Source of the DNA: CAKMZU01 sp965248335
GTDB taxonomy: Bacteria; Pseudomonadota; Gammaproteobacteria; Pseudomonadales; DT-91
Assembly: GCA_965248335.1 (NCBI GenBank)
Contig: CBDFIY010000001.1
Span: 248,001 to 312,000, forward strand
Direction: 5' to 3'
DNA: 64,000 nt
Position 1 is the stretch's first letter, and every line of letters starts with the position of its first letter. Positions 9,123-18,586 of this stretch are shown here, one piece after another. The position numbers and the translations under genes were made by a program. The notes beneath the pieces were generated by a model, which worked only from the letters and a program-made list of their open reading frames with translations, was not told the origin of the DNA and did not search any database.

Positions 9123-10058
9123 ATGGCTCCCGCGTGCGAAGTGTTGAAGGATGGCTCCCGCGTGCAAAAAAAAGGCGTAGTCTCAATCATTATTACTTGT
9201 TACAACTACGGACACTTTCTTGAAGCTTGCCTGAAATCAGTACTCAGGCAGAGCTACCGTCACCTTGATATTGTTGTTATTGATGATGGATCAACGGATA
9301 ACACCGCCCAAGTTGCAATGAAATACAGAAAAAAAATTAACTATATCTATCAAGAAAATAAAGGATTATCTGCAGCAAGAAATAAAGGCATAGAAGAAGC
9401 TACGGGTGATTATATTCTATTCTTAGATGCAGATGATCTTCTTGGTAAGACATCTATTTCAAAAAGAATAAAATATTTACAACTTAACCCTAAAATAGAT
9501 ATTGCTATCTGTAAAAACTATTTTTTTACTGAAAAGCCCGTTGCTAGAGAAAAATATCAATTATGGAAACTACCCTCAGAGCCGATTGATGTTGCTTTTA
9601 TGCGCTTCAATATTGCACCTGTTCATGCTTATTTAATCAGATCAAATACAATTAAAGAAAGTATACGCTTTAACAAAACGTTAAAAGCTTGTGAAGATTA
9701 CGATTTTTGGCTGCAATTGCTTAAACATAAATATCAGTTTGCATGTTGTGAGGGTCATGTCTTTTATCGGCAACATGCAACGAGTATGTCAAAGAACCTT
9801 GAAAATCAATGGCTCCACGATGCCATACTGCATGAGGTTGTTTTTCAAAAATTCTTTTCTGAAAATACCGCTTCAAGCGAAAATACCCGCTACTTGTCTG
9901 CGTTTTTATCCGGCATTGCTGTTACCAAAAAAAGACTCTCTAGCAATCACTTGGCTTCTACCCACCTACAAAGGTTAACCTACATTGTAGAGAATCGATT
10001 AGGGCAACTCATCACCCCTGTGGCAGATACTGATTCACTCAAGGTTTCTGATCTGTGA
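9123..10058 (+). CDS. Family 2 glycosyltransferase
   Basis: Inverting GT-A glycosyltransferase that uses a nucleotide sugar in the cytoplasm. Seen: VSIIITCYNYGHFLEACLKSVL near the N-terminus, DIVVIDDGSTDNT, the ENKGLSAARNKGIEEATGDYILFLDADD block with the metal-binding DADD, and ACEDYDFWLQLL in the C-terminal half (the ED..W acid region). The frame opens with a TTG at 9105, but ATG 9123 is the first ATG. A GTG at 9160 would start just before the fold. The first 14 codons include a near-perfect repeat of a GC-rich 15-mer (ATGGCTCCCGCGTGC), which looks foreign to this AT-rich gene. The true start is therefore uncertain. Donor and acceptor are unknown. Confidence 0.85.
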   Translation: MAPACEVLKDGSRVQKKGVVSIIITCYNYGHFLEACLKSVLRQSYRHLDIVVIDDGSTDNTAQVAMKYRKKINYIYQENKGLSAARNKGIEEATGDYILFLDADDLLGKTSISKRIKYLQLNPKIDIAICKNYFFTEKPVAREKYQLWKLPSEPIDVAFMRFNIAPVHAYLIRSNTIKESIRFNKTLKACEDYDFWLQLLKHKYQFACCEGHVFYRQHATSMSKNLENQWLHDAILHEVVFQKFFSENTASSENTRYLSAFLSGIAVTKKRLSSNHLASTHLQRLTYIVENRLGQLITPVADTDSLKVSDL

Positions 10059-10068
10059 TCGCTATTTT

Positions 10069-10938
10069 ATGAATAATTATTGGATAACCCTATTAAAACG
10101 CTATCTAGCATATTTAGGTACAGTATTTTTTCTATGTGGCTTGATTGCCTGCAATGATGATTCAAGTGATTCGTTCTCCGAGCAATCAACACCAGCTGCC
10201 GAGTCGCTAGAAACCAGCGACCAAAGCGAAATAATATCATCACTATTAGCATCAGGTATCGACCCAGAAGTTCGCGATTCCGTATATGAGTGGACTATTC
10301 CAAAAATATATGGGTATCGACTTGGTGATATGTTCCGTCAAGATTACTGGCATAAAGAAGAAAAAGGCGATAAAAGTTATCACCTAAATAACTTTCCTAT
10401 CTCTATTGCTTCTGAGTATATGAGGCAAACGAACGAATCAAATAACTATGAAGTATTAAAGGGCATCTGCGACGCATATTTTAATAATAATGCTTTTCCG
10501 TCTACCAACCTCCTGATAATGCACTTAAGGATTGGCGATGTCATCGACTGGCGAAAAAACAGTGTGAATGAATTTCTTTCAAAACCAATAGCTGAGTGGT
10601 GGGGCGATATCTATGTTCAACCTTTGAGTTTCTATAAAAAAATTGCTTTAACAATCAAGAAATATCAATTACCAATCGACTCAATTGAATTGGTAGGAGG
10701 CTTTCATACTCCCCTTGATTCAGTTGATAAGAGCTTAGCTTATGTATCTGCTATTAAAGGCTTTGGGGAATCGGAAGGCTTCACCGTCACAACACGCCTT
10801 GACCACCCTGCAGATGACGACTTTCTATATATGATTAATGCCAGCTACTTTACACCAAGTGGTGGCGGCTTTTCTAAGGTCATCAAGCGCATGGTAGAGC
10901 TTAATGGTGGGCATATTATAGAACCGCTCGTTGAGTAA
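10069..10938 (+). CDS. Lipoprotein with a fucosyltransferase-like HxRxGD domain (paralogue 1)
   Basis: The 289-residue protein starts with a signal sequence and lipobox (GLIAC, Cys about residue 27), then an acidic Ser-rich linker, then a domain with LIMHLRIGDVIDW. The HxRxGD pattern is the donor-binding motif of GT11, GT23 and related fucosyltransferases. A second conserved block is ELVGGFHTP, and ASYFTPSGGGFSKVI near the end resembles the C-terminal Ser/Gly donor-site loop of those families. It is homologous along its length to the gene at 15884-16713. The next gene starts at a TTG overlapping its stop, so the two are probably co-transcribed. The fucosyltransferase link rests on short motifs; the lipoprotein signal is clear. 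Confidence 0.6.
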   Translation: MNNYWITLLKRYLAYLGTVFFLCGLIACNDDSSDSFSEQSTPAAESLETSDQSEIISSLLASGIDPEVRDSVYEWTIPKIYGYRLGDMFRQDYWHKEEKGDKSYHLNNFPISIASEYMRQTNESNNYEVLKGICDAYFNNNAFPSTNLLIMHLRIGDVIDWRKNSVNEFLSKPIAEWWGDIYVQPLSFYKKIALTIKKYQLPIDSIELVGGFHTPLDSVDKSLAYVSAIKGFGESEGFTVTTRLDHPADDDFLYMINASYFTPSGGGFSKVIKRMVELNGGHIIEPLVE

Positions 10939-13693
10939 CATTCGATTCGTTTCATTTTTACTTCATCAACCAAACAGTTACAGAAAGGCCAAGCAATTGC
11001 AAAAACAACAAGCCATACAACTTGCAACTCATCATGAACTATTGCCATCAAGAAAAACATTAAATCCAAAGCAGGCAACACTTAATACCATTTTTGAAAA
11101 AGTATTTGTCCTTAACCTACCAACCGACATTGAACGACGTATTAAAACTTGTCATGAGCTTAATAAACACCACATTCAATTTGAAATTTTTGAAGCGGTG
11201 AATGGCTATGATGAGGCACATATTCGTGACTTTACTACTTATAAAGACCAAGGATTAATGCCGCTAAATGATGCAGACTTACCTGATATTGAATTTACTC
11301 GTGGAGCCAAGCAAATCGAAAGTCCAGGTGCTTGGGGGCATTTAAAAAGTTGCGAAAAACTGATTGAAAAAGCTATAGAGGAAGACTGGCAACGAATTTT
11401 TATTTTTGAAGATGATGTATTGCTTGATCATGAATTTGAAAGTAAATTTGCTCACTTTTATTCAAAAATTAATGATAGCTGGAAAGTTATCTTGTTAGGG
11501 GCAAGCCAATATGACTGGCAGCATAACAAGCATCTAATAGCAAATAACCATAGCCTTTCACCTTATTATCACCCCGTTAAATGGCATACCTTTGCAACTT
11601 TTGCTATTGGCCTTGATCGATCCACTTTTAAACCGCTGTTAGAAGATATTCGGCGTATGGATAGCCCCATTGACAATATTCCATTAGGGAATCTGTATAA
11701 AACCTACACAAACGACTGTTACGTTTGTTACCCTAATATTGTCATGCAAATAGTAACAGACAGCTTGATTCGGAAAGGCCAGTGTCAACAGGCAGAAGCA
11801 AAACAAACACGATGGCTATTAGATCGCTTCCCTGCAACCTCCACACGACCCAAAGTAGCAGTGTTACACCCAATTAACCCAGAAACCTACCCAGACTTTT
11901 TATTGAATTACTCAAGCTGGTTAAACCAGCAAGGTAATATCGCTCATCATTTACTCTGTTCAAGCGAACTACTTTTATCGGTCTCTACCTTAATAGATTC
12001 TTCACGTGTAACACTACACCACACTAATAAAATCAATAATCCCATGGCTTGGGTTGAATCAAACGTTGATAAATTTGATGCAGATTACCTTTGGTTGCCC
12101 CAGCAACTACAACTGGTTAACGCAGGAAATGCCTTATTTCATTTTGATCAGCACCTCGCCACAGGTCAGGTTGATATGGGGAGGATAATTAAACTGAAGC
12201 TGAAGACCTTACCGCCGAAAGAATTACATCAAGACGGTTTATTAGTGAGCATTATTACTCCAGCCTATAATGCGGCTGATTTTATTGAGCAAACCCTTGA
12301 TTCTGTCTTAAATCAAACCTGCCCCCATTTTGAATGGATTATTGTTGATGATGGGTCGACGGACGATACAGTAGCCAAAATACAAAACTATAATGATGAC
12401 CGCATTAAATTAATCACACAGAAAAATAGTGGCTCTGGCGGTGCTCGCAATCATGGCCTTAAAAAGGCAACAGGTGATATTGTTACTTTTCTTGATGCGG
12501 ATGATGAACTAAAGCCCATTGCAGTGCAGGAGATAATATCAGCTTTCGCTGATGAATCGCTCGATTGCTTGATTTATACCTTTGAAGATATTGATGTTCT
12601 CGAGGGCATCCAAACTTATGAGACTGGTATTAATCATGAGTTATGTAACCAAACTTATACCAGTAACAAAGCATTATATTTATTTCTTCAACAAAAATTT
12701 TACCCCACACCCTGGAATAAAGCGTTTAGAAGACAGCTTTTTGAGATCAATGAAAATCTTCGTTTTCTTACACGCATCTGCTTCGAAGATTTGGGTTTCA
12801 CTCCTTGCTTGTTAGCAGCATGTCAACAAGTTAAATTAATCAAAAAAGATTTAGTGATCTATAAAAAACGTAGTGGTTCATTAACAAACAGCTGTGATGA
12901 AAAGCATGCTATGAGTTTAGCGATAGTTTTTTCACAAATAGGCGACTGTATGAAAAGAATAAAACTCTTTGATCAATACGCTGATGCCTTCTGGAATATG
13001 GTTTTTCATCACATCTCTATTAATTACCAATTACGCGGTCATTTGTTTGATATATATTTAAATGAAAAATTTATTTCTGGTATCATCCAAACACTACAAA
13101 AATTCGAATGGGATCGTGAAAGATCACTGGCCTACTCTCAACAAGTTAATGCCCTGATTGCATTGATCACTCAAAAATCAACAAAAATTAACAAACAGGA
13201 CCTCAAGCGTTTGAGGGCATCCCTACAAAAACCTAGGCCGCTTTATTCATGGACTAAAAAAATAAAAATGGCGGTTAAGCAGCCAAGCTTGTTGGTCGAC
13301 CGCCTCTTGTTAACCAATCGAGGGCTGTTAGCTGCTGGAATAGGTTCTTTTAGTCTCCTTTTTATAGGATTATTGCTATCTGGCGGCCACGCTTTTTTAT
13401 CTTTTGCCCTAAGCGTGGTGATGGCCTCGGTTTGTTGTACAGTGCTATTACTGTGGCGAGATACAAGGCGGAGCTTACATCGAACCGCTGATTTATATTC
13501 TTTAATACATAGCTCTTCTAGTCAAACAGATGATGCTATCAAAGCAATTAAACAAGAATATAAGCAGATAACGGATCATCAAATTGATGAAACAAAGTTA
13601 CAATTTAACCAAATGGCTAATGACGTTCATTTTGATTTTCGTAGGCAGATTGAAGTCTTAAAAAATGATCAGGAGAAGCCTGCTAACGAGTAA
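10931..13693 (+). CDS. Bifunctional GT25 + GT2 glycosyltransferase with a C-terminal membrane anchor
   Basis: A 920-residue fusion. Residues about 55-290 look like GT25 (LPS galactosyltransferase family): VFVLNLPTDIERR, SPGAWGHLKSCEKLIEKA and IFIFEDDVLLD. After a linker, about 437 onward is a GT2 domain: VSIITPAYNAADFIEQTLDSVL, WIIVDDGSTDDT, VTFLDADDE and CFEDLGF. About 797-842 holds two hydrophobic segments, and the tail is charged and probably coiled coil. The start is the TTG at 10931, overlapping the previous stop; the next Met is already inside the GT25 fold. Both active sites should be cytoplasmic, adding two sugars in sequence to a membrane-bound acceptor. Specificities are unknown. 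Confidence 0.85.
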   Translation: MSNIRFVSFLLHQPNSYRKAKQLQKQQAIQLATHHELLPSRKTLNPKQATLNTIFEKVFVLNLPTDIERRIKTCHELNKHHIQFEIFEAVNGYDEAHIRDFTTYKDQGLMPLNDADLPDIEFTRGAKQIESPGAWGHLKSCEKLIEKAIEEDWQRIFIFEDDVLLDHEFESKFAHFYSKINDSWKVILLGASQYDWQHNKHLIANNHSLSPYYHPVKWHTFATFAIGLDRSTFKPLLEDIRRMDSPIDNIPLGNLYKTYTNDCYVCYPNIVMQIVTDSLIRKGQCQQAEAKQTRWLLDRFPATSTRPKVAVLHPINPETYPDFLLNYSSWLNQQGNIAHHLLCSSELLLSVSTLIDSSRVTLHHTNKINNPMAWVESNVDKFDADYLWLPQQLQLVNAGNALFHFDQHLATGQVDMGRIIKLKLKTLPPKELHQDGLLVSIITPAYNAADFIEQTLDSVLNQTCPHFEWIIVDDGSTDDTVAKIQNYNDDRIKLITQKNSGSGGARNHGLKKATGDIVTFLDADDELKPIAVQEIISAFADESLDCLIYTFEDIDVLEGIQTYETGINHELCNQTYTSNKALYLFLQQKFYPTPWNKAFRRQLFEINENLRFLTRICFEDLGFTPCLLAACQQVKLIKKDLVIYKKRSGSLTNSCDEKHAMSLAIVFSQIGDCMKRIKLFDQYADAFWNMVFHHISINYQLRGHLFDIYLNEKFISGIIQTLQKFEWDRERSLAYSQQVNALIALITQKSTKINKQDLKRLRASLQKPRPLYSWTKKIKMAVKQPSLLVDRLLLTNRGLLAAGIGSFSLLFIGLLLSGGHAFLSFALSVVMASVCCTVLLLWRDTRRSLHRTADLYSLIHSSSSQTDDAIKAIKQEYKQITDHQIDETKLQFNQMANDVHFDFRRQIEVLKNDQEKPANE

Positions 13694-13757
13694 ATGGTTA
13701 TTGATAAAATAGAAACACTACCCAAGCATTTAATAGCTAAAAATTTCAAAAAATAAT

Positions 13758-14602
13758 TCAACCATGTATTCTGCTTGCCTTAAAAATAAAGCGTTCACCA
13801 TGACTATATTTTCCTAATGGCGTGATACCATTTATTTTCACAAGTAGACTAAACACACTTTGATCATGTCGATGCTCTTTGAAAGCTGCTGCGTTAGGCA
13901 AATACGAAGGCGAGTCATCAATCAAATGATAGTCCGAGGCAATGGCTACCCACTCATCAATGAGCTTGACTGATCGAGGCGTTTTTTTAATGATCTGAAT
14001 CCCTGCTTCTATTTGGCCTGTAGTCAGGCGATAATGCTACTCATATCCACACTAACGTAATCAAACAGGTCAGCTTTCGTCCAGTCTCTTTCTAAATGCC
14101 CCAATTGAAAACATAGAATGTCGTTACCTTCATCAATATAATCCAGAAAAATTGGCAAATACTGAATATTTGCTTCAATTAAGGAACTGCCTGCATCAGC
14201 ATAAAAAAGGTACTCGCCATCACCTAATTCTTGTAACTTTTGCTGGATAACATAGGATTTCCATATCCAATACCCGCCGCCTCGGCTATTTTTATGTATA
14301 AAGTCTCTGTGTGACTCAATAAATTCAGGGATAGATTCAGGCGTATAGATTGTGATCGTTTTAAAAAGATTGGCGTTTAAAGCTTCATGATAGATGCGTT
14401 CTCTGGATCGTTTAAAATTATCATCCCCATAAGAGATAAAATGTAGTTCCCGACCTATTTTATCAACGCTATTAGCATTATTTTTTATCAACTCATTAGT
14501 TTTTTTATCAGCCCCTATTCTATTTTCTTCTGGGTTATTATAGTTGCACCCATAAAGCAATAAAATTGTTAATAAAAAAACACTAAAAATAAATTGTTTC
14601 AT
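13758..14602 (-). pseudogene. Lipoprotein with a GT-A-like glycosyltransferase domain, frameshifted
   Basis: The intact first part (14024-14602, 192 residues) has a lipoprotein signal with lipobox LLYGC, a linker, then LHFISYGDDNFKRSRERI, GGGYWIWKSYVI and EYLFYADAGSS. These are typical of a group of capsule/LPS sugar-transferase-like proteins in which YADAG replaces DxD. The frame stops at about 14024, but the adjacent frame continues with QIEAGIQIIKKTPRS, the eHRHDQSVFSLL block and ends at 13758. Those blocks are the expected C-terminal half, so one indel near 14025-14035 splits the gene. It is either a pseudogene or a sequencing error. It is one of several exported glycan-enzyme-like genes in the island. 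Confidence 0.7.
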
Positions 14603-14764
14603 TACTCTACCGTAATAATAAAGTGGTAAACTCTTTTAGTTTAAATGATTGCTTATAGATTAAGATAAGATTTTTTAAAAACATACCAACATATCTATGT
14701 GTTTATTCGATATTTAGGAATAAAAAAACTTGTAACAGTAAGTTACATTTGCCGAGGCGTATTG

Positions 14765-15820
14765 ATGAAAAAATATATGTTTTTTCCTAATTTCTTCATA
14801 CTGATAGCTTTTGTTTCTTGTGGTAATGGAGTCCCTTCGGAAGGATGCAAACAGCCATACACGTTAGACGCATATCAAGAGATAAAAGCAAACTCCCCTT
14901 CTTTAGTTTTTGTGCATATAGGTGACATACTGCCGCCTTATATGGTTGAAGCCACACATCAAGCACGACTGTTTAATCCAGAATTAACGATCTATGCCAT
15001 TGTCGATCAGACCGTTATTTTACAAGCAAATGACCCTCGTTATAAAGAAGATAACATCATTTTTGTACCTATTCAGCAACTGGAGCAATCATCTCAACAT
15101 CAACAATTTCTAGAATTATCACAACTAGATACAGACTTTAGAAAAGGTTTTTGGCGAAATGCTTCTGAACGTTTTTTTTTGATTGATGAGCTAGTCAAGC
15201 AATGGAATCTTAACGATGTATTTCACATGGAATACGATACAATGCTTTATGCTAATCTTGAATCTATGATGAGTGCTTTCCATCTATACCCCGCAATAGC
15301 AGCAGTATTTGTTAATGATTTATTTTGCATACCTTGCTTTATTTATTTTTCTAATTCACATGCAACAAATCAATTAACAAATTTTATGGCAGAAAATGTC
15401 TCTCGAGGCTGGAATGATATGGAAACTCTTGCTAAGTATAAGATATTTTTTGGCGATGAGGCTATTTCAAATCTACCGAGCATTATGCCTGCCTATGTAA
15501 AAGATAAGCCGCTTAAAAGGATTAATGATCAAGCGCCAAAATCTGTAGATTCTTATACGAATAATTTTTCTTCATTTTCATCCATTTTTGACCCTAATGC
15601 CATCGGACAGTACCTTGGTGGCATTGATCCAAGGAATGGCTATTCAGCGCCTTTTCTTCATATTAACCCGAATTCACTGTATGACCCTTCACTTCTGACC
15701 ATTAAATGGGAAGTGGATCATCAGGATAAAAAAGTCCCTTTTGCTCAATATGGCGACACAAAATGCCGAATCAATAATTTACATATCCACTCAAAAAATC
15801 TGGCAGCATTTAGAAGTTAA
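14765..15820 (+). CDS. Lipoprotein with a putative GT-A-type glycosyltransferase domain
   Basis: The frame is open from 14699 but the ATG at 14765 begins a clean lipoprotein signal (MKKYMFFPNFFILIAFVSC). The rest, about 330 residues, starts a beta-alpha fold with SLVFVHIGDILPPYMVEATHQAR, continues with a WRNASERFFLIDELVK helix and has MEYDTMLYANLESMM, where EYDT may be the DxD-like metal site. A late FLHINPNSLYDPS block is also notable. This layout suggests a glycosyltransferase-like fold, but I cannot assign a family with certainty. It lies divergently from the frameshifted gene at 13758-14602 and belongs to the same lipoprotein cluster. The mature protein would sit on the periplasmic or outer-membrane side. 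Confidence 0.55.
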   Translation: MKKYMFFPNFFILIAFVSCGNGVPSEGCKQPYTLDAYQEIKANSPSLVFVHIGDILPPYMVEATHQARLFNPELTIYAIVDQTVILQANDPRYKEDNIIFVPIQQLEQSSQHQQFLELSQLDTDFRKGFWRNASERFFLIDELVKQWNLNDVFHMEYDTMLYANLESMMSAFHLYPAIAAVFVNDLFCIPCFIYFSNSHATNQLTNFMAENVSRGWNDMETLAKYKIFFGDEAISNLPSIMPAYVKDKPLKRINDQAPKSVDSYTNNFSSFSSIFDPNAIGQYLGGIDPRNGYSAPFLHINPNSLYDPSLLTIKWEVDHQDKKVPFAQYGDTKCRINNLHIHSKNLAAFRS

Positions 15821-15883
15821 GGAATTCATCATTAATTTTAAATCCATTTAAAAAATTTTAATACCTTTCTCGAGTATCATCTA

Positions 15884-16713
15884 TTAAGGTTCTATTACCT
15901 GACAACCTTTTAGTATTGCCAAATTTTTAATAGCCTTCGAGAACCCTCCACCACTAGGGGTGAAGTAAGCGTATACAACACATCATCGTCGGTAGGGTGA
16001 TCTATGCGTGTAGTAACACTAAAGCCTTCCGCAGTAAAGAAACGTTTTATTGCAGAGACATATTGCAGACTTTTTTCTCTTGATTTTATAGGTCTATGAA
16101 AGCCACCAACTAATTCAATAGCATTAATGGGGTAATTTTCATTTCTAAGTTTATTAATAATCGTCTGATAATACATCAGAGGTTTAATATAAAAAGGGCC
16201 GAGTACATCCTGCACATTTGTAGTTAAAAATTCAGTAATCGTATTAGATCTAGTATCCAACATATCGCCAATTCTTAGGTGTATCACTAGTGTATCTTGT
16301 GGTGGTATTTCTGCTGAAGCCAAGCGGCTTTCACAGATGGGTAGTAATATATCGTATTGATCATAAAGCTCTGTTTGACGCATATAGTCGGACGCGATAG
16401 AGTCAGGAAAGTATTTCAAATGATAAGGCTCACCGGTTGATGGATTCAATCGATTGGGAGGCGAGCTAAACATATCACCTAGTCGATATCCGTATTTTCT
16501 ATTTTTATGTTGATAGATAGAAGCAACAACCTCAGGGTCAATCGATAAATCTGGTAATATTAAAGATTTTTCATGAATTTTTTTATCTGCGCTTATTTTT
16601 GTTTCTGAATGCGCTACTGGTGTGATTTCTTCAGCTGGATGATCATTATTATCTGAATCTTTACAACCATAAATTAAGCTAATTACGAATAACATAATAA
16701 CTGTATTTTTCAT
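15884..16713 (-). pseudogene. Lipoprotein with a fucosyltransferase-like HxRxGD domain (paralogue 2), C-terminal frameshift
   Basis: Paralogue of the gene at 10069-10938: lipobox IYGC, shared YGYRLGDMF, VIHLRIGDM, ELVGGFHRP and FSVTTRIDHPTDDD. After DDDVLY the frame changes. The encoded end (to 15910) is unrelated, while the neighbouring frame spells AYFTPSGGGFSKAI and ends at 15884, the same C-terminus as paralogue 1. Comparison suggests a small deletion near 15970-15980 that removes about three codons and shifts the frame, so the conserved Ser/Gly loop is lost. The protein may be non-functional. Upstream genes on both sides run in other directions, so it seems to be a single transcription unit. 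Confidence 0.65.
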
Positions 16714-16951
16714 CAGGTTTCAGTTCAGGTTGGTGAATGAGTAAAGTCTGTTGGCATCTTCTTTGATTAAATCGGTATAAAAGGTTTCGCCTATATTTGA
16801 AAAATTATCCAATGAGTACGTTAGATATAATTCTTGTTAAAACCTAGTGTTAGATAATAAACTCTTTGCTAAGTTAGCATTTTCCAGAAGGGAATATTAT
16901 ACTCAAACAAGCTATTTTTAGAGGTGGTCATAAAGAATACTTTCTTACTTC

Positions 16952-18034
16952 CTAAGCCACATAACTCAATGCTGACTCAATTGAAACATCCATATCCAAA
17001 TACCGATAAGTCCCCAACCGCCCCACAAACCTAACGCCCACCTCATCGGCAGCCTTCACCTCATACGCTTGCACTTGCGTTTTATCCTTCACACCCCTTA
17101 TCGGATAAAAAGGCGTATCACCCTCTTCACAGGCGCGGCTGTATTCTTCAAAGTACACTGTTTGTTCGTGTTCTTCCCACGGGGCGAAGTGCTTGTGTTC
17201 GGCTATACGGGTGTAGGGGTGTTGGTGCTCGGGGTAGTTCATCACTGCGCATCCTTGAAAATCACCCTCGGCGGTTTTTTTGACAAAATCGAGCGTGCGG
17301 TATGGCAGGCGGCCAAGCTCGTAATCGAAGTAGCCATCGATGGGGCCTGAGTAAAACACCTGCTCGTAGCTGTCTTTTTCGTCTCGGGTAAAGAATGTGT
17401 TGAGTTGTACGGTGATATTGGGGTGATCGAGTATATTTTCGATCAGTGCGGTGTAGCCTTCCTTGGGGATGCCTTGGTGCTTGTGAAAAAAGTAGTTGTC
17501 GTTGTAGTTAAAGCGTAAAGGCAGGCGTTTGAGCACGCTGGCAGGTATGTCGGTTGCTGGCATGCCCCATTGTTTTTCGGTGTAGTTTTTAAAAAAGGCT
17601 TGGTATATTTCTTCGCCCACAAAGGCTAAGGCTTGCTCTTCGAAGTTTTTGGGTGATTTGATGCGTTTATCGGCTTTTTTTTCGATGAATTTTTCGGCTT
17701 CTGCGGGTGAAAAGGTTTGGTTAAAAAACTGGTTAATGGTGTGTAGGTTTATCGGTAACGAATACACTTGGCCTTGCGTGGTGGTTTTTACGCGGTTGGT
17801 GTAGGGCATAAAGGTGGCGAATCGGTTGACGTAATCCCATACTTCATCATTATCTGTGTGAAAAATATGCGGGCCGTATTTGTGTACCATCACGCCGGTT
17901 TCGTCGCAGCGTTCGGTATGGCAATTGCCGCCTACATGGTCTCGGCTTTCTACCACTTTTACCTCGCGGCCTCTTTCTGCCAGCTCACGCGCAATCACAG
18001 CACCGGAGAACCCTGCCCCTACCACTAAGTACAT
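16952..18034 (-). CDS. glf: UDP-galactopyranose mutase
   Basis: FAD flavoenzyme that converts UDP-galactopyranose to UDP-galactofuranose in the cytoplasm. Seen: the FAD-binding LVVGAGFSGAVIARELA with ESRDHVGGNC after it, KYGPHIFHTDNDEVW, LPINLHTINQFF, YTEKQWGMP and the C-terminal RLGTYRYLDMD. These are diagnostic of Glf. I choose the ATG at 18034 (protein of 360 residues, family usually about 365-380) because GGAAAG lies six bases upstream. An ATG at 18064 adds ten residues and has no visible ribosome binding site. It supplies donor for the two GlfT2-like enzymes. Coding composition is more GC-rich than the glycan island, suggesting a different origin. Confidence 0.95.
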   Translation of the reverse strand: MYLVVGAGFSGAVIARELAERGREVKVVESRDHVGGNCHTERCDETGVMVHKYGPHIFHTDNDEVWDYVNRFATFMPYTNRVKTTTQGQVYSLPINLHTINQFFNQTFSPAEAEKFIEKKADKRIKSPKNFEEQALAFVGEEIYQAFFKNYTEKQWGMPATDIPASVLKRLPLRFNYNDNYFFHKHQGIPKEGYTALIENILDHPNITVQLNTFFTRDEKDSYEQVFYSGPIDGYFDYELGRLPYRTLDFVKKTAEGDFQGCAVMNYPEHQHPYTRIAEHKHFAPWEEHEQTVYFEEYSRACEEGDTPFYPIRGVKDKTQVQAYEVKAADEVGVRFVGRLGTYRYLDMDVSIESALSYVA

Positions 18035-18321
18035 ACTGTGCTTTCCATTGGCGTGCTCTAACATCAGTTCGGTTTTTTAGAGGCCATTTTACGACTAGAG
18101 TTCATTTTTTATTCTTATTTTTTCTCTATGAAAAGTTATTGCCTTGACTTTATGATTTTGGATTTCCACCTTCGTGGAAATAGCGGCTAGAAGAGATAAC
18201 AGTGGCGACTAGATAAAGTGGGAGTGGTGACTGGAGGGGATGGAGTGAGGGTTAAAGGAGGTGGGCGTAGCGAAGGCGGGAAAAATAGGAATGACGGTGA
18301 CAATGAATAAACCCTACCTTT

Positions 18322-18346
18322 GTCATTCCCGCGAAGGCGGGAATCC
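18322..18346. repeat. REP-type palindrome (TTCCCGCGAAGGCGGGAA core)
   Basis: The inverted-repeat core TTCCCGCGAAGGCGGGAA flanked by GTCA and TCC occurs here and in opposite orientation at 34861-34885, with a degenerate partner at 34912-34936. It can form a stable hairpin. Such elements are widespread intergenic repeats in proteobacteria. Confidence 0.8.
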
Positions 18347-18375
18347 AATGATTGAATGACTAAAAAAGCATAATC

Positions 18376-18473
18376 CGGCATTCGGCATTCGGCATTCGGC
18401 ATTCGGCATTCGGCATTCGGCATTCGGCATTCGGCATTCGGCATTCGGCATTCGGCATTCGGCATTCGGCAAT
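18376..18473. repeat. Heptanucleotide array (CGGCATT)13 plus one variant unit
   Basis: Thirteen perfect CGGCATT units run from 18376 to 18466, followed by one CGGCAAT unit. Because the unit is not a multiple of three, all reading frames through it are long and artefactual. Confidence 0.95.
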
Positions 18474-18586
18474 CGGCTTAATAGGATGCAGTCATCGTTA
18501 TCTAGCACCCTCCTCTCATACGCTTTTATTGTTATTTTGGCGCACGTTTTTCTGCTGTTAATAAAAATCTATTTACCCCGCCACCA

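Larger units (their letters stand above)
18065..18586. other. Non-coding, repeat-rich spacer
   Basis: I see no gene here. The stretch holds a REP-type palindrome near 18322-18346, a related degenerate half near 18264-18280, and a heptanucleotide array at 18376-18473. Open frames across the array only translate the repeat. Confidence 0.7.

Noticed and set aside
18187..18508. Long open frames with repeating MPNAECR
   Set aside because: They are only the translation of the 7 bp array in different frames and have no ribosome binding site.
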